Shown: piece by piece, positions 52,416 through 61,694 of the stretch
Numbering within the stretch: the first letter of the stretch is position 1
Layout: the number at the start of each line of letters is the position of its first letter
From: CAVVEC01 sp963770485
GTDB lineage: Bacteria; Acidobacteriota; Terriglobia; Terriglobales; Acidobacteriaceae
DNA: 64,000 nt
NCBI GenBank assembly: GCA_963770485.1
Contig: CAVYPX010000009.1
Coordinates: 868,001-932,000 of the forward strand
Direction: 5' to 3'
The notes under the pieces: model-generated
Database searches by the model: none
Told to the model about the DNA's origin: nothing
The model's input: the letters and a program-made list of their open reading frames with translations, nothing else
Made by a program: the position numbers and the translations under genes

Positions 52416-53462
52416 CTATTTCGCAATGGCGGGGTGGCGCGTCAGCCATTGAACGATAGTGCTCCGATCAAAGGGTGATGGCGTCAAGAAAATGAGGACG
52501 ATCAACCGGTTGCCGCTGGCCCAAAATGCACATGGTTTTTGTGTGGAGAGGGTCTGCTGGATTCGCATACCTGGAATCAGTTCTTCTTCGACCGCTCCCC
52601 TTGGATCGCAAGTAGGAGCAGTGCGCTGGATGTTCTCAAAGTGTTCGGAAGCGTTCTGACCCTTTGGAAAGCGCTCAATGACTGCGACGACATGTTGAGT
52701 GCTGGGACTCTGATAGACCGCGGAGTAGAGACGGCTACCTGGCGAACTTCCGTCGACGGTTTGAACTGCGGCTCGTTCCATGCCCCCTATGTGTCTCGGC
52801 ACCATCGCGTCCTGCGCCATCGTGTTGAGCTGGGTGCACCCCTGATGCAACTCCGGATCGTGAACTTGTGCGCACTGACCAGGGTCGTCTAACACAGGGA
52901 CGAGGCTCACCATCATTGAGAAGCGAAAGCTCGTGCCCCTCATGAATGGGTACCAACCTATATTTTTCGGGAGTTCTTTCGAGTCCACGAGTTCCACGGG
53001 AAAGTGTTCAGTCCCATCTCTGCGAGCGTCAATAAACAGGTCACCAACTTGAGTTCCGACAGGAGGGGACCTCAGCCCCACGTCGGGTCCACAAGTGTCG
53101 GCGAACTCGCTCGTCGGGTCTGTAATCTTCATGGAGTATTCGTCGAGGCTCTGAAGCAACCTCAGGTTGAGCAGCGACGGTCCGAAGAAGGCTCTACCAT
53201 TGGAACCGGTCGTCTCCAGATCGCTTTTTAGTGCTTGTTTGGTCCACCCGTGACTTACAGCCTGGATACACACGTTCATCCCGGAGATGGGTTTTCCGGT
53301 GACCGCGTCCACCACTCGCACCGATCTCGGCGGGACGATGCGAATAAACAGCAGCGCATAGGAGATTCCGATCAGGAAGCCGAGAACCAACAAGGACACA
53401 GTTATCCACTTACGCCAGGGCCGTTGTTTCTTGGTTGGGAAATATTGCGTTCCACCCGACAT
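52416..53462 (-). CDS. Membrane-anchored protein of unknown function
   Basis: One transmembrane segment (ITVSLLVLGFLIGISYALLF) near residue 30 is followed by a carboxypeptidase-regulatory-like beta domain (VRVVDAVTGKPISGMNVCIQ, SNGRAFFGPS). The last 200 residues do not match anything I know. The ATG at 53462 (MSGGTQYF) has no clear ribosome site. It lies among other exported genes of the element. Confidence 0.6.
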   Translation of the reverse strand: MSGGTQYFPTKKQRPWRKWITVSLLVLGFLIGISYALLFIRIVPPRSVRVVDAVTGKPISGMNVCIQAVSHGWTKQALKSDLETTGSNGRAFFGPSLLNLRLLQSLDEYSMKITDPTSEFADTCGPDVGLRSPPVGTQVGDLFIDARRDGTEHFPVELVDSKELPKNIGWYPFMRGTSFRFSMMVSLVPVLDDPGQCAQVHDPELHQGCTQLNTMAQDAMVPRHIGGMERAAVQTVDGSSPGSRLYSAVYQSPSTQHVVAVIERFPKGQNASEHFENIQRTAPTCDPRGAVEEELIPGMRIQQTLSTQKPCAFWASGNRLIVLIFLTPSPFDRSTIVQWLTRHPAIAK

Positions 53463-53605
53463 GAGGCCAGTACATACCGGCTCCAGGGCACCGTCAAGAT
53501 TACGGCCGGGAGAGCATCTGCGGTAACGGTTGCAAAATCCCCATAGCACTCATCGACAGGTCAATGAGTCTTCGTGACGCCTGTTAGCGCCAGTTGAAGA
53601 ATGTT

Positions 53606-53818
53606 CTATCGGACTCGGAGGGTGAGTTCAAACCGAGCGAACAGGAAGGCAACGATTGCAGCCGCAAGCAGGACGATGAACACTGTTCGATTCAGATGGA
53701 GATGGACAACCCACAAATGTCCGCGAAGATTGACATCCCTGACCACGTAAGCGGGTAGAAATGCCAGCGAGAACAACGAGGCGGCGAACAGCACCACGGA
53801 CACAATCAGCAATCTCAT
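53606..53818 (-). CDS. Small two-helix membrane protein
   Basis: The 70-residue protein has two hydrophobic segments, LIVSVVLFAASLFSLAFL and VFIVLLAAAIVAFLFARF, joined by a short polar loop. It follows the large membrane protein on the same strand. No family is recognised. Confidence 0.55.
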   Translation of the reverse strand: MRLLIVSVVLFAASLFSLAFLPAYVVRDVNLRGHLWVVHLHLNRTVFIVLLAAAIVAFLFARFELTLRVR

Positions 53819-54025
53819 CCGGGATTCTTCCTAAGCTCGTTGGGATGGTAGTCCATCCGGCCAATGGCACACAACGCCACTCAATTGTCGAAAAATCCCC
53901 ATTACACTCAAAATCCCCCAATTGGATACCAGTCTGTGTCCGATACGAGGAGTCTTGCCAGTCCTGTCTGCAAGGTCGAGTCCACACTATTACACCTAAA
54001 CGAAGTGCTCGTCATGGCACGGCGG

Positions 54026-54220
54026 TTAATAGACCGACCCTTCATTGAGTCCGAGCTTTGCCGCGATCTCCGGGTAACGGGCACACAACCGCCAGAAGTT
54101 CTTCCGCGCTTGCGATGGCGGACAACTCTCGCCGTAGCTTGACTGGTTCAGGGCGAGCGCCTTCCAGCGCCAAAACTTTTTGCGAATGATTGCATCGCGA
54201 ATTGGTTTTCGTGCGTTCAT
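54026..54220 (-). CDS. Small basic element protein
   Basis: The 64-residue product (MNARKPIRDAIIRKKFWRWK...) is Lys/Arg/Trp-rich. GGAGG lies 11 bases before the ATG. It is separated by a palindrome-rich 370-base gap from the primase gene. Its composition suggests nucleic-acid contact. No family is recognised. Confidence 0.5.
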   Translation of the reverse strand: MNARKPIRDAIIRKKFWRWKALALNQSSYGESCPPSQARKNFWRLCARYPEIAAKLGLNEGSVY

Positions 54221-54491
54221 GACCGCATTTTCCTCCAACAAAGTGTTCTTGAGCCGTCCTACTGGCGACCTCGTTTGAGACGCAGGTTAGAAGTTTTCCA
54301 GTATTGATGGCATTTCTGCATCTGAGCGGAGCGGAGCACTCAGAGAACCGCCACGATTTCCGCCTCTAAAGATGGGTTTTGAAAGTCCGCGAATTACCCC
54401 TGAACAATCCTCCAACGTACTTCATTGCACCTTGAAGGAGCTTGAGCCGCGCAGTCTGGGTTCGCTCCTGACGGCCCACGGTCAGCGGTCG

Positions 54492-54595
54492 GCTGACGAA
54501 ACCTGACAGCATGACGGCTTTTTCTATATTTTTTGCTTAATCGCGTATATAGAGAAAAAGTAGAAAATCCCGTCAGTTCGTCAGGTTTCGTCAGC
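54492..54595. repeat. Iteron-like palindrome beside the primase gene (candidate origin)
   Basis: Left arm GCTGACGAAACCTGAC (54,492-54,507) and right arm GTCAGGTTTCGTCAGC (54,580-54,595) are exact reverse complements. Between them are further GACGG and CCGTCAG/TTCGTCAG units and an AT-rich core with TTTTTCTATATTTTTTGC. The right arm touches the primase stop codon. P4-type primases bind iterons at their origin, so this is a reasonable candidate origin; it might also act as a terminator. Confidence 0.55.
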
Positions 54596-56977
54596 TACAG
54601 TACCGCTTCTGGATCAACATCAGGCTGGATGGTTGTGTTGAGTCCGACACCCTGCCAATGGTTGCCGTCTGCTTTGTGCCTCGGCTTTCCAAACCTCTTA
54701 CGCATCGCATCGGAGAATTGGCTTTCTTTCATGACGTGCTCGCGGTTAGCCTCGGCCCACATGGTGAACGTTGCGTACATCTCGGTTTGCTTTGCCTCGG
54801 CGTACTCTGCGATGGTGCATTTGTCAGCAAGGAACCGACCAACCACGTCCTGCGATTCGCGGTACTTGGTCGTGGCTTCGTTCACCTTGTCTGGGTACAT
54901 CATCCCGAACTTCAAGTAATCAGCCATGCCTTTGAGCATCCAGTTCAGAATCCCCGACGCTTCCGTGTTGAGCTTGGACGCAAGCTGCTCGTCCCTCTTG
55001 TCGTCAGGTATGGTGACCTCGAATGGAATGCACTTCAGACGACGCCAGATACCCCAATCCGTGCCCCGGATGACGGGCTTGTAATTCGAGTGCATCCAAA
55101 TTTTGAAATTCGGATAGAACGTGAAGAATTCGTGGTGAAGCTTCCGACAGGTGATTGGGTCGCCGCCAGTGAGCCTCTTGATGAGAGCCTCGTCCAGTTT
55201 GTGGCCGTCTTGAGACTCTGAAGCCGTGACGAACCGCGCTCCCACCAATCCCGCGAGGTCGTTACGAGCCTCATTCTTGTTCTTGGTGATGACAAAGGTC
55301 TCGAAGCTCGTGTCCTTGCCGTAACCACCCATGACGTGCCGCACAACCTCAAGGAACACGCCCTTGCCGTTGCAACCGTCCCCATACGGAAAGAACATAG
55401 CTTGCGCCGATGTGTCAGCGGACAGGGTGTAGCCCGTCGCCCGAGAGAGAAAATCCGCCATCTTCTGGTCGCTGCCCATAACCTCATTGAGGAATGCGAG
55501 CCACTGCGGGCACTCAGCCTCAGGGTCATACACTACGGGGCTGATTGTGGTAATCATGTCAGCAGGATCGTGAGGCTTCAGCTTGCCCGTGTGCAGATCG
55601 ATGGTTCCATTCTGGCAGTTGAACAGCCACGAGTCGCGGTCGTAGTCGTTGATGACGGTGACCACGGTCCGTTCCTTCGATGCCAGATCGATCATAGCGT
55701 TCCGGCGCTCCTTGGCCTCAGAGGTGATCGCCCAGCGCAACATGGATGTGCGCTCGTCGTCTTCCAGATTCTTAGCTTCATCAAATATCTCTTGAGCGAC
55801 TTTCTTGGCGAGGCGGTCAATGATCCCGTGGGTGTCAGGTGCCCAACGCTTCTCGTCCCAGACTCGCCATTCGCCGATATCGCGGACATAGCGAATGCGA
55901 CCACCGAAGCGCCGAACCAAACGTTCGGCATTGCCCGTGTCAGTCTTGCGGTAGTTGAAGCCGGTCGTGTCGATCTCTGGCTGCTTGGGCTGCTCAGGCT
56001 CAGCTTCAGTCTGCGGTGTCTCATCATTCAAGAACGCGACGACAGCCTCGGGCGATTGAGGTTCTGGCGTATCCGCGTCCGCGACGGAGAAACTCGGGCT
56101 GTTGAATAGCAGATCGTCATTGTCCTCCACGTAAATCAGGTATGGGTATTCCTCGATGTCATGCTCTTCTGACAGGAACTCCTTGAGGTCGTTTATGTCC
56201 TTGTCTTGACACCCGCCAGCCATGCACTTGAACCCGATGCGGTTCCCGAAGGTGATGCAGCATTTGAAGCTGCCCTTGAACTGACCTTCATGGGCGCGAC
56301 CCACGAATGGGCACTCCAACAACTCGACGTACAGGACGCCAGCCACAATTTTCTCCGCGCCTGTAGTGGAAAGCTCGTTGTGGTCGAGCCAGTCATAGCG
56401 ATCAAAGTCAGGGTGGAAGACAGATTCCTTGGTGCGCCGAGAGTAAGTCTTCTTCTTGGAACTGTTCTTCTTCAGCCAATCAACCATTTCCTGTGGGATA
56501 AGTTTGACGGGCAGATCGTTCGCTGGAACGTACTCCCCATAAGGTTCCTTGTCAGTGCGCTTCACGCCGGGCGAGGCACAGGTGAGGTTGTGAGCTTTGA
56601 ACTCGACGACAGGCTTGCCATCGGAACCAAGGACGTTGCAATTGCCCAGTTCCTCGGATGCAGCGGTGTGCCAGTAATACGCTTGCTTGTGTCCCGGACT
56701 TGGGGAGTTCACGACAAACGTGTCGTCGTAGTTTGGCATCGCAAGCCGCTGTGCCTGATCTGGGTCATCAATGTCGAAAATGCAGGCCGCTCCCCTTTTT
56801 GCCACGGAAACCCAGTTGTGCCCCGCGTAGCCGTCGGAGTGCCCACTTCTTCAGGGTGTCGATGTCCGTGGTCGCGAATTCGAGCGATCCTTTGATGGAC
56901 GGGTGCCGAAGCCCCGGTAATGTTGGCGTCTGGTGCACGCCGCGACGTGCATGGTTCAAAATTTGTTGGAAATCCAT
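54595..56977 (-). pseudogene. P4-type phage/plasmid primase-helicase, frameshifted near its N-terminus
   Basis: From ATG 56977 the frame reads a PrimPol-like N-terminus (GLRHPSIKGSLEFATTDIDT...KKWA) and breaks at about 56,840. The next frame carries on with DGYAGHNWVSVAKRGAACIF, DIDDPDQ (the catalytic DxD), then a D5/DUF5906 region and a superfamily 3 helicase with the Walker A motif GDGCNGKGVFLEVV near 480. One base of change in a GGG run would rejoin the two frames (about 790 residues total). Alpha-like enzymes of this type start replication at an iteron origin. The break may be a real inactivating mutation or a read error. Confidence 0.8.
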
Positions 56978-57103
56978 ACTCAGTCTCTTTCGGTTTTTGT
57001 TTTAAGCGTCTACAGTCCGTGGGTGCATCCCATTAGGACGCTTTGGCGGTGGGTGGACTGAAGGAACCCACCGCCCCCGAATCTTGGGTGCCCCCAAGAC
57101 CCT

Positions 57104-57334
57104 CTATCTAAAGGGGGCGGTAGTGGATTTCTTATAAGCCGCCGACCCAGCCCCCGGCTTGCGCCTGATCTTGAACATCTTCCGCGCACGGTCAATCGCC
57201 CAGTGAGTGAGTCCATGTTGACGACGGAGGTCGGCGAGCGAAAGCTCTTTGTTGTCCGCGATCAGCTTTGCGATTTGCTCGTAATACTCAAACCGTTTGG
57301 CGTCCATCGCCTTTTTGAGTTCAGCCCTATCCAT
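57104..57334 (-). CDS. Small helix-turn-helix element protein
   Basis: The 76-residue product has an HTH-like stretch (LADLRRQHGLTHWAIDRARK) after a helical N-terminus (MDRAELKKAMDAKRFEYYEQ), and a basic C-terminus. Its ATG overlaps the end of the upstream gene by eight bases. It lies directly upstream of the primase on the same strand and may control its expression. Confidence 0.7.
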   Translation of the reverse strand: MDRAELKKAMDAKRFEYYEQIAKLIADNKELSLADLRRQHGLTHWAIDRARKMFKIRRKPGAGSAAYKKSTTAPFR

Positions 57335-57623
57335 TGAGAGCCACTTCGATTAGTTTGCGGAGGACGGCGATTGCCCCATCTTCTGCCTCTGGATCGCCTT
57401 CGTCCTCGATAAGATCGTGAATTGCGTGCACCAACATCCGCAAACAGTTGTCGCTGATTTCCTCCGACAGGACCACCGCACTACCATCGCTATACACACG
57501 AAATTGCTGTTCCTTCTGAATGAGCGGCATACGGATTCTTTGGTCGTCATGTTTGCGTGGCGCTTCGCTGCGTCGGACACGCTGGGTTGCTGCTTCGTCA
57601 GTAGATGCTTGACTGGAATTCAT
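57327..57623 (-). CDS. Small acidic element protein
   Basis: The 98-residue protein begins MNSSQASTDEAATQRVRRS and contains YSDGSAVVLSEEISDNCLRM and an acidic end (DLIEDEGDPEAEDGAIAVLR). AGGTG is upstream of ATG 57623. It probably forms an operon with the HTH gene. No family is recognised. Confidence 0.6.
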   Translation of the reverse strand: MNSSQASTDEAATQRVRRSEAPRKHDDQRIRMPLIQKEQQFRVYSDGSAVVLSEEISDNCLRMLVHAIHDLIEDEGDPEAEDGAIAVLRKLIEVALNG

Positions 57624-57814
57624 TCTGTTCACCTTCGGGATCAGATCAATTGATTGGCTGACCACACATTAGGGATTCGGAAGATGTAAAACTCATTCGC
57701 TGGCGAGTTTTGGAGCGATTTTCCCAGTTTTGTCGGCAAAACAATTGTTGGGAGATGTTTTCGGAATTCTTAGGAGGGGTGGGACGCGGGCAATGGGAGG
57801 CATTGACCTCCTAA

Positions 57815-58063
57815 TTACTCGTCCTGCAACTTGAGGGCTGACACAGGAGCGAAGGCTTCATGCAAGCTTCGCGGAAAGACTGTGAGAGGGTAATACCGCA
57901 AATTGAGTTCGAGTTCCTCTGCACCGAACATCTCGATCAATCGCGCGATTTCCTCCGAAAACCTCTCTGTCACTGGATCGACTGTGTCCGAAAGCTCGGA
58001 CTGATACCGTTTCAAAAGATCACGGAGCCTGTCGTCTAACACTTCAATTGGATGGACTGCCAT
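57815..58063 (-). CDS. Small acidic element protein downstream of the TIR gene
   Basis: The 82-residue protein is helical and acidic (LLKRYQSELSDTVDPVTERF, EEIARLIEMFGAEELEL). GGAGG lies just before the ATG. A TTGATA...TAAAAC pair 16 bases apart upstream could be its promoter. It is 207 bases downstream of the TIR gene on the same strand. Any partnership with it is untested. Confidence 0.55.
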   Translation of the reverse strand: MAVHPIEVLDDRLRDLLKRYQSELSDTVDPVTERFSEEIARLIEMFGAEELELNLRYYPLTVFPRSLHEAFAPVSALKLQDE

Positions 58064-58270
58064 GATTACCTCCGTGCGTTTTAGTCCGCCGACCGTCTAT
58101 ATCAAGGGAGTGAAATTAGAGTTTTTGGAATTTCGTGGTCAGACTTTCAAGCAGCAGCTATCGACGATTGCAGTGTTGAAGGGAAAATCGAGGGTTGTTT
58201 GCAAGAATCGAAAATCGACAATGATGTAGAGCGTGGTTCGGCCTGTGGGAACCGAGGCTAGTGTCAACGA

Positions 58271-59167
58271 CTACCTACTCGAAATGATCTTCTTCACGCG
58301 GGCCTTTTCTTCCGGAGAGAGTTTCCGAGCAGTGTGTGCGACATACTTTCGTATCTGATGCAAGTAGTTCGAGACGTGCACGAGCTGATCCTTGCCGTTA
58401 TCCTCGCCCATCCTTCTGCACCGAATGACTATGTCGTAAGAGGTCTTGCTGCCGATATCCACGAGGCGGTATTTTTCCACAACGGGATGATGGTCCCTTA
58501 TTAGCACGTCGATTTTTTGCTTCCCAGCCAGCTCAGCGAGTGTCTCCGTGATGACTGTTCGCCCTACCCAATCTAGATCATTTGTTTCGTATTCCCTGTA
58601 CCTACGCGTAGCCTCTTCGCTGCACTTCAGCGAAATCTCGGTCAGCAGCGTAAACGGCCAGTCGGGAGAAGCCTCCATTAGCGTGTACTCCATGCAAAAG
58701 GCATCGCCCTGATAACCCCAAGTTTCGGACCAGTCGATGTTTCCAGCTCCAGCTTTAATCCGACCCTGATCAAGACTGGTGACTTTGGCTACAGCTTCCA
58801 CGAGAGCTTTGAGGCCGACTTCGAATTTCCCTCGAAAGTCGGCGTACAACTTTTCGCGAAGGAAGATTGGAATATCACAGTCCTCCACCAGAACAGGGAG
58901 CACGAGGACTCGCTTCTCGTCGAGTTCCCGCATCAGCCCAGCATTCAGTTCTTTTTTGCACCACTCCGACGCCACCGATGCTTTCGAGAGAACGATAAGG
59001 AGAGCACTCGATTCTTGGATCGCTTCTTGCACGCGACTAACTATTGAGTCGCCGACGTTTAGCTCCCATGAATCAACCCAAACGTGAGCGTTTGCCTTTA
59101 CTAAATGTGCTGCCAACTTATTCACGAACGTGCGATCCGCATGGGAGTAGCTAATAAAGATCGGCAT
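58271..59167 (-). CDS. TIR-domain protein with an unassigned C-terminal domain (candidate defence effector)
   Basis: Residues 1-135 form a TIR domain: MPIFISYSHADRTFVNKLAA, a VDSWELNVGDSI BB-loop region, LLIVLSKASVASEWC and KKELNAGL, where Glu 73 sits at the position of the catalytic Glu of NADase TIRs such as SARM1. The other half (about 145-298) contains GAGNIDWSETWGYQGDAF, TLLTEISLKCSEEATRR and VDVLIRDHHPVVEKYRLV-like strands and matches no domain I know. AAGGA precedes the ATG. Many bacterial TIR proteins cut NAD+ or make signalling nucleotides in anti-phage defence. It is the only gene of that kind here; no Thoeris ThsA or CBASS cyclase is present. Confidence 0.85.
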   Translation of the reverse strand: MPIFISYSHADRTFVNKLAAHLVKANAHVWVDSWELNVGDSIVSRVQEAIQESSALLIVLSKASVASEWCKKELNAGLMRELDEKRVLVLPVLVEDCDIPIFLREKLYADFRGKFEVGLKALVEAVAKVTSLDQGRIKAGAGNIDWSETWGYQGDAFCMEYTLMEASPDWPFTLLTEISLKCSEEATRRYREYETNDLDWVGRTVITETLAELAGKQKIDVLIRDHHPVVEKYRLVDIGSKTSYDIVIRCRRMGEDNGKDQLVHVSNYLHQIRKYVAHTARKLSPEEKARVKKIISSR

Positions 59168-59345
59168 CGTCCATTTCCTTTCCGAGACTCGTCAGTATAA
59201 ATCTCTCCTCAGCTTGTCCCTAAAACAATCTTAGCTTTCACATTCCTTGTTTCGTCTCCACAGCGTCGTGGGGCTGGCTGGAACCAAACAGATTAGCAGC
59301 CCAGATCGGGAAGATGCACAGGAGGCTCTACGCCCTGAAAGCGAA

Positions 59346-60045
59346 CTAGACGGTCGCGAGCGTCACCGATGCATCCTCGACGAGTGCAAACGTGGCAGCA
59401 GTCACTTCGGACTCTGTGTGAGGCTTGGTATAGGGCAAGAACTCGAAACGGCACGTGCTTTTGAGATGGGCTTTCTCGCCACGGGTGCCGCTGTTTGATC
59501 GCTTTGGATACGGAAGTATCTCCCATTGCAGGAGCTTTTTGTCAGCAGCGTTCGAGAAAAAACACGTACCTGTGCTTGCTGCTACGCTCGATTATCTCGC
59601 CACGCACTTTGTCCGCGAACGGCGTCGAGGTTCCCGTATAAATCCAATTCGTGCTTTGATAAATCGTACCCAGATGTCCGTCGGCAGCACCCTCAGACGG
59701 TTTTGTGTCAGCGTAAGAGACCAGAATTGCGTTCCGATTTGTCTTCCGCAATTCTCGCAAACACCATCCGATGAATTGGCTTTCAGAGTTGCACGGGAGA
59801 CTTTCGTCCAGCCAAAGCCGATTCAGTTCGTAAACGTCGGCCGACCTCTCTTTGCCGCACACACCCTCGCAGACCGTTCTCGAACACGGCTTGCCAACTG
59901 TCAGCACTCCCTTGAGCTTCTCGTCAACGATGATTCCCCACGCCCACGAGATGGGGCACGGCCGATGAAAATAATGTTTTTCGATGACTGCGAGCCTTGC
60001 GAGTCGTTCGTCGATCTTTGCGAAGAACCCGTGCTTAGTCTTCAC
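59346..60045 (-). pseudogene. Mom-like DNA-modification (acetyltransferase-fold) protein, frameshifted
   Basis: Starts GTG 60045, overlapping the TGA of the HTH gene (GTGA). The family segments are clear: GVLTVGKPCSRTVCEG, DVYELNRLWLDESLPCNSES, ILVSYADTKP and GTIYQSTNWIYTGTST. Related Mom of phage Mu modifies adenines to evade restriction. The frame stops after RYVFFLERC; removing one T from the T6 run at 59,557-59,562 (minus strand) continues it as SNAADKKLLQWEILPYPKRS to a stop at 59,346. So one base in a homopolymer has broken the gene or been misread. Confidence 0.75.
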
Positions 60046-60657
60046 AGGGCATCTCCAAGGTCGAGCCTGAGTTTTGCCCAGTCCTTAGCAGCCCAGAGAT
60101 GGCTTTGGTCTGCGGCCTTCTTTTTGAGAAGTTCGCGAGAACCCAGCTTCGAGCATTTTCTTGGCGAGGATTTTGTATTTCTCGATGCAAGCAATCGGGT
60201 CAGACCGATTCGCACGCTTCTCATCGGCGGGTGTCCATAATGAAGGGGCTTCAGGCTTCTGCTTCTCAGGGCGTGCTGATTTCACCCCGATTGAGATTTC
60301 GTAACGATTCATCCAGTAATAAGCACTGGATTTCGGGATGCCCAGTTCGTCCAAGATTGGACTAACGCCGTCACCCTCTTTTCGGAATCCCTTTGCCTTG
60401 AACTTGTCACGCCACTCGCAGCAGACCTTGCCGAATTCCAAGTTGTATTTCTCAATCCTCTGCCACGCTGCTTTGATTTCGGCAAGTGCTCGTTGTTTCA
60501 GCGTCATCTCAGCAGCGGCACGCGGTGAGGTCGCTTGAATCGACGTGACGTGTCGCGGGTGAAGGTGGAGAGGCTGTGACTTGCGACGGATCACGCGATG
60601 CTCGGAGTCGGCTGAGCGTCGGACAGGAGCACGACGGGCGATAGGAACGGTAGCCAT
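60042..60657 (-). pseudogene. Putative HTH/phage regulatory protein, frameshifted
   Basis: From ATG 60657 the frame gives MATVPIARRAPV..., a helical part (LKQRALAEIKAAWQRIEKYN) and a likely HTH (ILDELGIPKSSAYYWMNRYE). At about 60,135, within GGGTT, one base removed would carry the frame on as EAGSRELLKKKAADQSHLWA to the TGA at 60,042. That TGA overlaps the Mom-like start (GTGA), which supports the corrected frame as the original C-terminus. Current reading ends ...SRTSQKEGRR and is shorter. Confidence 0.7.
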
Positions 60658-60791
60658 ACAGTCCGATTCTGCCGGAATTGCGAATCTGGGCAAAGATTAC
60701 CGTGGTCACGAGGCAGTGTTGGCGCTCACCGCAGAAAGATCCCGCTGCTATCATCGTCGCCAAGCACGTAGATGGTGCGGGAGGACAGAGC

Positions 60792-60977
60792 GTGGCAACA
60801 GAGTCCGCTTATACCGACAACGAGCTTCGTGACTGGTTGGTCTGGTCGTCATCAGCCAACGTGAGCAGCTTTCTCCGTGCGATTTCGGAAGCTGCGATGG
60901 TAGCCGACCTCAAGCACTACAATTTGCTGCGCCCCACCTTGCTCGAACTGAAGAAGGAGTGGCCGAAGCCAGCCTGA
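60792..60977 (+). CDS. Small helical element protein
   Basis: GTG start at 60792 has GGAGG seven bases upstream. The 61-residue product (VATESAYTDNELRDWLVWSS, ...LLRPTLLELKKEWPKP) is helical. It is first in a plus-strand set with the SRAP gene, eight bases downstream. No family is recognised. Confidence 0.65.
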   Translation: MATESAYTDNELRDWLVWSSSANVSSFLRAISEAAMVADLKHYNLLRPTLLELKKEWPKPA

Positions 60978-60985
60978 GGAACTCT

Positions 60986-61690
60986 ATGTGCGGACGCTAC
61001 CGACTCTCACGGCGAAAGCAAATTATCGAGGAGCACTTCGACAGCGTGTCGGGAGATGAAGACTGGAGCCCTCGTTACAATATCGCCCCCACCCAGCCGA
61101 TCCCAGTCATCCGCCAGCATCCCAAGGAGCCCGTCCGCGAATTGTCGCTAATGCGATGGGGTCTCATTCCCTCGTGGGCGAAAGATTCGTCTATCGCTGC
61201 CACGATGATTAACGCAAGATCAGAAACGGCAGCAACGAAGCCCGCGTTCCGCGATGCTTTGAAATCCCGCAGGTGCCTGATCCCCGCAGACGGGTTCTAC
61301 GAGTGGGTGCGAACGGGAAAAGCCAAACAGCCGTACTGCTTCGAAGTGAACGAAGGGGAGTTGTTCGCTTTCGCAGGATTGTGGGATCGCTGGAAGGACC
61401 CGAGTGGCAACTGGGTCAAAACCTGCTCGATCCTGACCACGACCCCAAATGCCGTGACCTCGGTCGTCCACGACCGAATGCCAGTCATCCTCGATCCCGA
61501 CAACTATGATCTATGGCTCGATCCGGGAATGCAGAATGTGGCTGCGGCGTCCGAACTGCTGAAGCCTTTCGATGCTCGGCTGATGCGGTGCTATCCAGTG
61601 AGCAGTCGGGTCAACAACGTCGTGAACGATGATGAGGAATGTTCTCGGCTTCTGGAAACCGCGCAAAGTCAAGATCGGCTATTCTCATAG
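60986..61690 (+). CDS. SRAP-domain protein (YedK/HMCES): abasic-site shield
   Basis: The protein starts MCGRYRL, so Cys2 is exposed after Met removal and can crosslink to abasic sites in single-stranded DNA. Other conserved parts are the Asn in YNIAPTQP, MRWGLIPSW, the catalytic Glu in DGFYEW and the His in VVHDRMPVIL. The length of 234 residues matches YedK. SRAP genes are frequent in mobile elements, where replication forks meet damage. GAGG is before the ATG. Confidence 0.95.
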   Translation: MCGRYRLSRRKQIIEEHFDSVSGDEDWSPRYNIAPTQPIPVIRQHPKEPVRELSLMRWGLIPSWAKDSSIAATMINARSETAATKPAFRDALKSRRCLIPADGFYEWVRTGKAKQPYCFEVNEGELFAFAGLWDRWKDPSGNWVKTCSILTTTPNAVTSVVHDRMPVILDPDNYDLWLDPGMQNVAAASELLKPFDARLMRCYPVSSRVNNVVNDDEECSRLLETAQSQDRLFS

Positions 61691-61694
61691 CACT

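Noticed and set aside
56830..56845. Programmed frameshift in the primase gene
   Set aside because: No heptamer slippery site or downstream pseudoknot is evident around the GGG run. Other genes in the element are also broken, so ordinary mutation is simpler.
59247..59498. Plus-strand frame opposite the Mom-like C-terminus
   Set aside because: The minus-strand corrected frame gives a family-like C-terminus here, while the plus-strand frame has no motif or ribosome site.
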